A stretch of 9,219 nt of DNA from Candidatus Segatella papionis (GTDB taxonomy: Bacteria > Bacteroidota > Bacteroidia > Bacteroidales > Bacteroidaceae). The stretch's first letter is position 1; every line of letters begins with the position of its first letter. Made by a program: the position numbers and the translations under genes. Shown one piece after another: positions 6,607 to 9,219 of the stretch. The stretch is from positions 1-9,219 of the forward strand of contig DBLF01000058.1 in NCBI GenBank assembly GCA_002297965.1. The letters run 5' to 3'. Below the pieces are notes generated by a model. That model was given only the letters and a program-made list of their open reading frames with translations. It was not told the DNA's origin and searched no databases.

Positions 6607-8538
6607 ATGACAAAGCTAATAAAAATGGTGATACCCCTCTTGCTGGCTTGGATGAGTTGGATGCCAGCCGATGCCCAGCAATCTACAGCCCCCATACCTG
6701 ATTTCGGAAGATGCTTTCAGATATTGGGGCAGAACCGTGTTGTGTATAATCAGTTCAACGACAGTATCTTCTTGATCAAGGACCACGACCAGTGGGTGAA
6801 CTTCTTTCATCGTAGAGCCATTCGAAATCATCAAATCTATGCTTCCAACAAGGAGGCTCTCCGTACGATTACCGATTATTTCAAGCAACCTAAGTCGAAG
6901 ATTCCGGATAGAGCTTACGAGCAGTTGTATAGCGCATTCAATGAAAAATATCTAAGTAATGACTTGAAAGATCCTTTCTTGACTCATACCATCGCCAATA
7001 TCCTGGAAGAATTTAATAAGAATTGTCCCGACAGCTTGAATACTTCTAATGTAGTTAATTTATGGCAGGTGGAGGCGTATATGCAGATGTGGAACTTGGG
7101 GCGAGACAGCACTTTGATGAGGAAGTCGTATGACTACAATATGAGGCTCTTGAGCGAGGAGGCTAAACGTTACCCCAAATACGAAGACAACTATGCCACT
7201 GCTTTGGCTAATCTGATAACCAACGTTTGGCTGGTTTATCATATAGAGACCATCTCTGAATTTGAGCATTATCGCAAGTTGATGGGAGAGTTCCTGCGGA
7301 GACCAGACGTTGATTCCTTGGTATCTCCCAGATTTAAGAAGGCGCAACTGAGAGCGTATAAGCAGATAGACGAGGATTTGCTTCGCAATGTGTATATGAG
7401 CGATACAACCGTGATGACGAAGCAAAAGGCAGACTCGCTGATACTGGCGGTAGTGAATCGGAATCTTGCGAATCCGTCTCTATCCATCGTTTCCTATGTG
7501 CGTACCTTGCTGATGCAAGTGAAGTTGCACCAAATCACAGCCAAGCAAGCTAGGGCATTGGCTATCAAGAAGCATGAGGAACATTGGAAGGAAACCAAGA
7601 ACGCCCACTTGGATGCCAGGGAATTTACCTTGTTCTTGACTCCTTTCTTCACCTTCTTCTATCTCAACGACATCGCAGAAGTGTCGCATGCCCAGAAGCG
7701 AGGCATCGTGCTCACGATGTGCAAGCACATCGAACAGGCTTTCCAAAATCGCAAGGACCAGCAGTACTCCAATGATTATGTTCGACTCTTGAGTACATTG
7801 ACTACCTACAATCGCATCACGAAATACCTGAAGCCGCAGGAGCGTGTACATTTCCTCAACTCGCTCAATGTGGCAACTCAGGTTACCACTTATGCCCACT
7901 CAGTGCATGTGTCGATGATTGCAACCGAAATGATGAAGGGAATCTTGAAGTATCAACCAGAGCTTCTTGTAGGAGCTTTGGGCGACTTGCAGATTGCGGA
8001 TGTCTTGGCGAACAAAAAGATGTATTTGGAGTTTATCCACGATGCGGCGATGTACCACGACCTAGGAAAGAACTCCATCATCTCGGTGGTTAACAACGAC
8101 TATCGACCATTGACCGACGAGGAGTTTGCCATCATCAAGCGGCATCCGGAACTAGGATTGGAATACTTGAAGTTGGCACCTAGCTTGGCTAAGTACCATG
8201 ACACCACGTTGGGGCATCACAGGTGGTATAATGGCAAGGGCGGTTATCCGATGTGGTTCGACAACACAAAGTCGCCTATGCGTATCATGATAGACATTGT
8301 GACCCTAAGCGACTGTATGCAAGCCGCCACCGAGCGAGTGGGCAGAAACTATAAGGGCGAGAAGACTTTCGACACGGTCATGGCAGAGTTTCGCAGGGAT
8401 GCAGGGACTAGATACAATCCCGACCTCGTGGCATTCATCGATGCTCATCAAGATGTGGCGGATAAACTCGCCAATCTCGTGAACGAAGGTTGGGCGGAAA
8501 TCTACTATCAGATCTATAGTCAATACATAGGTAAATAG
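6607..8538 (+). CDS. Predicted exported HD-GYP-domain phosphohydrolase, paralogue 2
   Basis: A 643-residue protein built like its upstream neighbour. The signal peptide MTKLIKMVIPLLLAWMSWMPADA|Q ends in a standard signal peptidase I site (ADA) at residue 23, which supports the start at 6607. An unassigned helical region follows (about 25-420), containing the shared NDSIFLIK...NKEAL stretch (51-85), RNVYMSDTTV, and TPFFTFFYLNDIA. The HD-GYP-like domain (about 425-615) carries His431, His484-Asp485 with Lys488 (YHDLGK), His513-Pro514, His537-His538, Gly546-Tyr547-Pro548 and Asp569, in the order and rough spacing of metal ligands in characterised HD-GYP phosphodiesterases. The glutamate four residues before the first His, a ligand in tri-iron members, is Thr here, which favours a two-metal site. 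The last ~170 residues are nearly identical to paralogue 1 (most differences conservative). Base composition is even along the gene. It could instead be a catalytically altered sensor domain. Substrate and partners are unknown. Confidence 0.92.
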   Translation: MTKLIKMVIPLLLAWMSWMPADAQQSTAPIPDFGRCFQILGQNRVVYNQFNDSIFLIKDHDQWVNFFHRRAIRNHQIYASNKEALRTITDYFKQPKSKIPDRAYEQLYSAFNEKYLSNDLKDPFLTHTIANILEEFNKNCPDSLNTSNVVNLWQVEAYMQMWNLGRDSTLMRKSYDYNMRLLSEEAKRYPKYEDNYATALANLITNVWLVYHIETISEFEHYRKLMGEFLRRPDVDSLVSPRFKKAQLRAYKQIDEDLLRNVYMSDTTVMTKQKADSLILAVVNRNLANPSLSIVSYVRTLLMQVKLHQITAKQARALAIKKHEEHWKETKNAHLDAREFTLFLTPFFTFFYLNDIAEVSHAQKRGIVLTMCKHIEQAFQNRKDQQYSNDYVRLLSTLTTYNRITKYLKPQERVHFLNSLNVATQVTTYAHSVHVSMIATEMMKGILKYQPELLVGALGDLQIADVLANKKMYLEFIHDAAMYHDLGKNSIISVVNNDYRPLTDEEFAIIKRHPELGLEYLKLAPSLAKYHDTTLGHHRWYNGKGGYPMWFDNTKSPMRIMIDIVTLSDCMQAATERVGRNYKGEKTFDTVMAEFRRDAGTRYNPDLVAFIDAHQDVADKLANLVNEGWAEIYYQIYSQYIGK

Positions 8539-8560
8539 TTTCCACCTGTACGATTGACAC

Positions 8561-8638
8561 GGGCTGAAAGCCCAGAAGCACCTAGCCCAGGGCAACGCCC
8601 TGGGTAATATACATGTAAAAAATTCGCCCTGTAAGGGC
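8561..8638. repeat. REP-like cluster of three GC-rich hairpins
   Basis: Three perfect hairpins with 3-base loops lie in a row: GGGCT-GAA-AGCCC (8561-8573), CCCAGGGC-AAC-GCCCTGGG (8586-8604) and GCCCT-GTA-AGGGC (8626-8638). They sit in otherwise AT-rich sequence just after the second HD-GYP stop codon. The pattern resembles dispersed repetitive intergenic elements I associate with Bacteroidetes genomes. No transposase gene is present here. None of the hairpins is followed by a T-tract on the plus strand. After the third, the minus strand reads GAATTTTTTAC, so that one could assist leftward termination. Confidence 0.65.
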
Positions 8639-8683
8639 AAAAGCGTTATATTTCTAGGGAATTTTATGCTTTTGTCATAAAAA

Positions 8684-8727
8684 AATCCTCGTAAGAGAAT
8701 CTCTTTGGAAAAACTCTTACGAGGATT
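8684..8727 (-). terminator. Rho-independent terminator of the fumarase gene
   Basis: A perfect 14-base stem (AATCCTCGTAAGAG at 8684-8697, CTCTTACGAGGATT at 8714-8727) encloses a 16-base loop. Reading leftward it is followed by an uninterrupted run of T (plus-strand A's up to 8685), 52 bases beyond the fumarase stop codon. Rightward it has only a weak ATTATT tail, so it mainly serves the minus strand but may also block convergent transcription from the HD-GYP genes. Confidence 0.85.
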
Positions 8728-8737
8728 ATTAGTGGGT

Positions 8738-8757
8738 GGAAACAAGCGACTGTTTCC
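8738..8757. repeat. Small hairpin in the fumarase 3' untranslated region
   Basis: GGAAACA (8738-8744) and TGTTTCC (8751-8757) form a perfect 7-base stem with a 6-base loop. It lies between the fumarase stop and its terminator and has no T-tract. It may stabilise the mRNA 3' end or simply be chance. Confidence 0.4.
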
Positions 8758-8778
8758 TAACTATGCGAAGTGCAAATT

Positions 8779-9219
8779 TTACTTCTGGCACTCCTTGCAA
8801 GGTGTCCAAGGCTTCAACTGCTTGAAGAAATCGTTGCCCTTGTCATCTACGAGGATGAATGCAGGGAAGTCCTCTACGGTAATCTTCCAGATAGCCTCCA
8901 TGCCGAGCTCTGGGTACTCTACGCACTCGATGCTCTTGATGCTGCTCTGAGAGAGAACGGCGGCAACACCACCGATAGTACCGAGGTAGAAACCACCGTG
9001 CTTCTTGCAAGCATCTGTTACTACCTGGCCACGGTTACCCTTGGCAATCATCACGAGGCTAGCGCCGTGATCCTGGAACTCGTCAACGTATGGATCCATA
9101 CGGTTGGCTGTGGTAGGACCCATTGAGCCACAAGGATAACCCTCTGGAGTCTTGGCTGGTCCTGCATAGAGGATAGGGTGATCCTTGAAGTACTGAGGCA
9201 TCTCCTCGCCAGCGTCCAA
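8779..9219 (-). CDS. Class I fumarate hydratase, C-terminal part (partial)
   Basis: The last 146 codons of a fumarase of the oxygen-sensitive [4Fe-4S] class, which interconverts fumarate and L-malate in the cytoplasm. In anaerobic Bacteroidales this step runs in the reductive branch towards succinate. The visible part corresponds to the C-terminal beta domain: GSMGPTTANRMDPYVDEF is the conserved substrate-site loop, followed by SLVMIAKGNRG, KKHGGFYLGTIGG, VEYPELGMEAIWKI and DFPAFILVDDKGNDFF, all characteristic of the family. The cluster-binding cysteines belong to the N-terminal domain, outside the window. The first codon at the right edge is an internal TTG (Leu), not a start. The protein ends in a short CKECQK tail. 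It converges on the HD-GYP genes and has its own terminator, so it is probably a separate transcription unit. Confidence 0.95.
   Translation of the reverse strand: MDAGEEMPQYFKDHPILYAGPAKTPEGYPCGSMGPTTANRMDPYVDEFQDHGASLVMIAKGNRGQVVTDACKKHGGFYLGTIGGVAAVLSQSSIKSIECVEYPELGMEAIWKITVEDFPAFILVDDKGNDFFKQLKPWTPCKECQK

Noticed and set aside
8638..8674. Inverted repeat CAAAAGC / GCTTTTG with a 23-base spacer
   Set aside because: Short AT-rich arms with a long spacer are likely by chance, and there is no associated gene or T-tract to suggest a function.
8305..8745. Minus-strand open frame overlapping the end of the second HD-GYP gene and the hairpin region
   Set aside because: It runs through the REP-like hairpins and terminator and is antisense to a conserved catalytic domain, so it is a shadow frame.
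8770..9126. Plus-strand open frame opposite the fumarase
   Set aside because: The minus-strand frame encodes clear fumarase motifs, so this is its complement.

Overview
The window looks like chromosome from a gut or oral Bacteroidales bacterium, most likely a Prevotella/Segatella relative. The evidence is a SusC/SusD-type outer-membrane nutrient uptake pair, Bacteroidetes-style promoters (-7 TAnnTTTG, in two cases with a -33 TTTG-like box), no obvious Shine-Dalgarno sites, and signal peptides that cut just before a glutamine. The species call is an inference from these features, not from a marker gene.

Layout. Positions 1-1133 (minus) hold the first ~377 codons of a SusD-family surface lipoprotein that runs off the left edge. 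A 76-base gap with a heptamer tandem repeat and a possible stem-loop separates it from a complete SusC/RagA-type TonB-dependent transporter (4320 to 1210, minus). The two are transcribed leftward as an operon, and any enzymes of the same utilisation locus would lie beyond the left edge. Positions 4321-4496 are a divergent promoter region: a well-formed promoter for susC, a second promoter facing right, and a perfect inverted repeat between them.

Positions 4497-6503 and 6607-8538 (plus) encode two paralogous proteins of about 645 residues. Each has an N-terminal signal peptide, a ~400-residue mostly helical region that I cannot assign, and a C-terminal HD-GYP-type phosphohydrolase domain with the main metal-binding residues intact. 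Each gene has its own recognisable -7 box. The C-terminal thirds are nearly identical and the N-terminal parts are much more diverged. In the first gene base composition changes sharply between these parts, suggesting gene conversion or recombination. HD-GYP domains normally act on cytosolic cyclic dinucleotides, so an apparently exported, tandem-duplicated pair is the most unusual feature here.

Positions 8539-8778 hold no gene. They contain three short GC-rich hairpins resembling dispersed intergenic repeat elements, a 14-bp stem terminator whose T-tract suits leftward transcription, and a small hairpin. Positions 8779-9219 (minus) are the last 146 codons of a class I, iron-sulfur type fumarate hydratase, which runs off the right edge and is a housekeeping gene probably unrelated to the rest.
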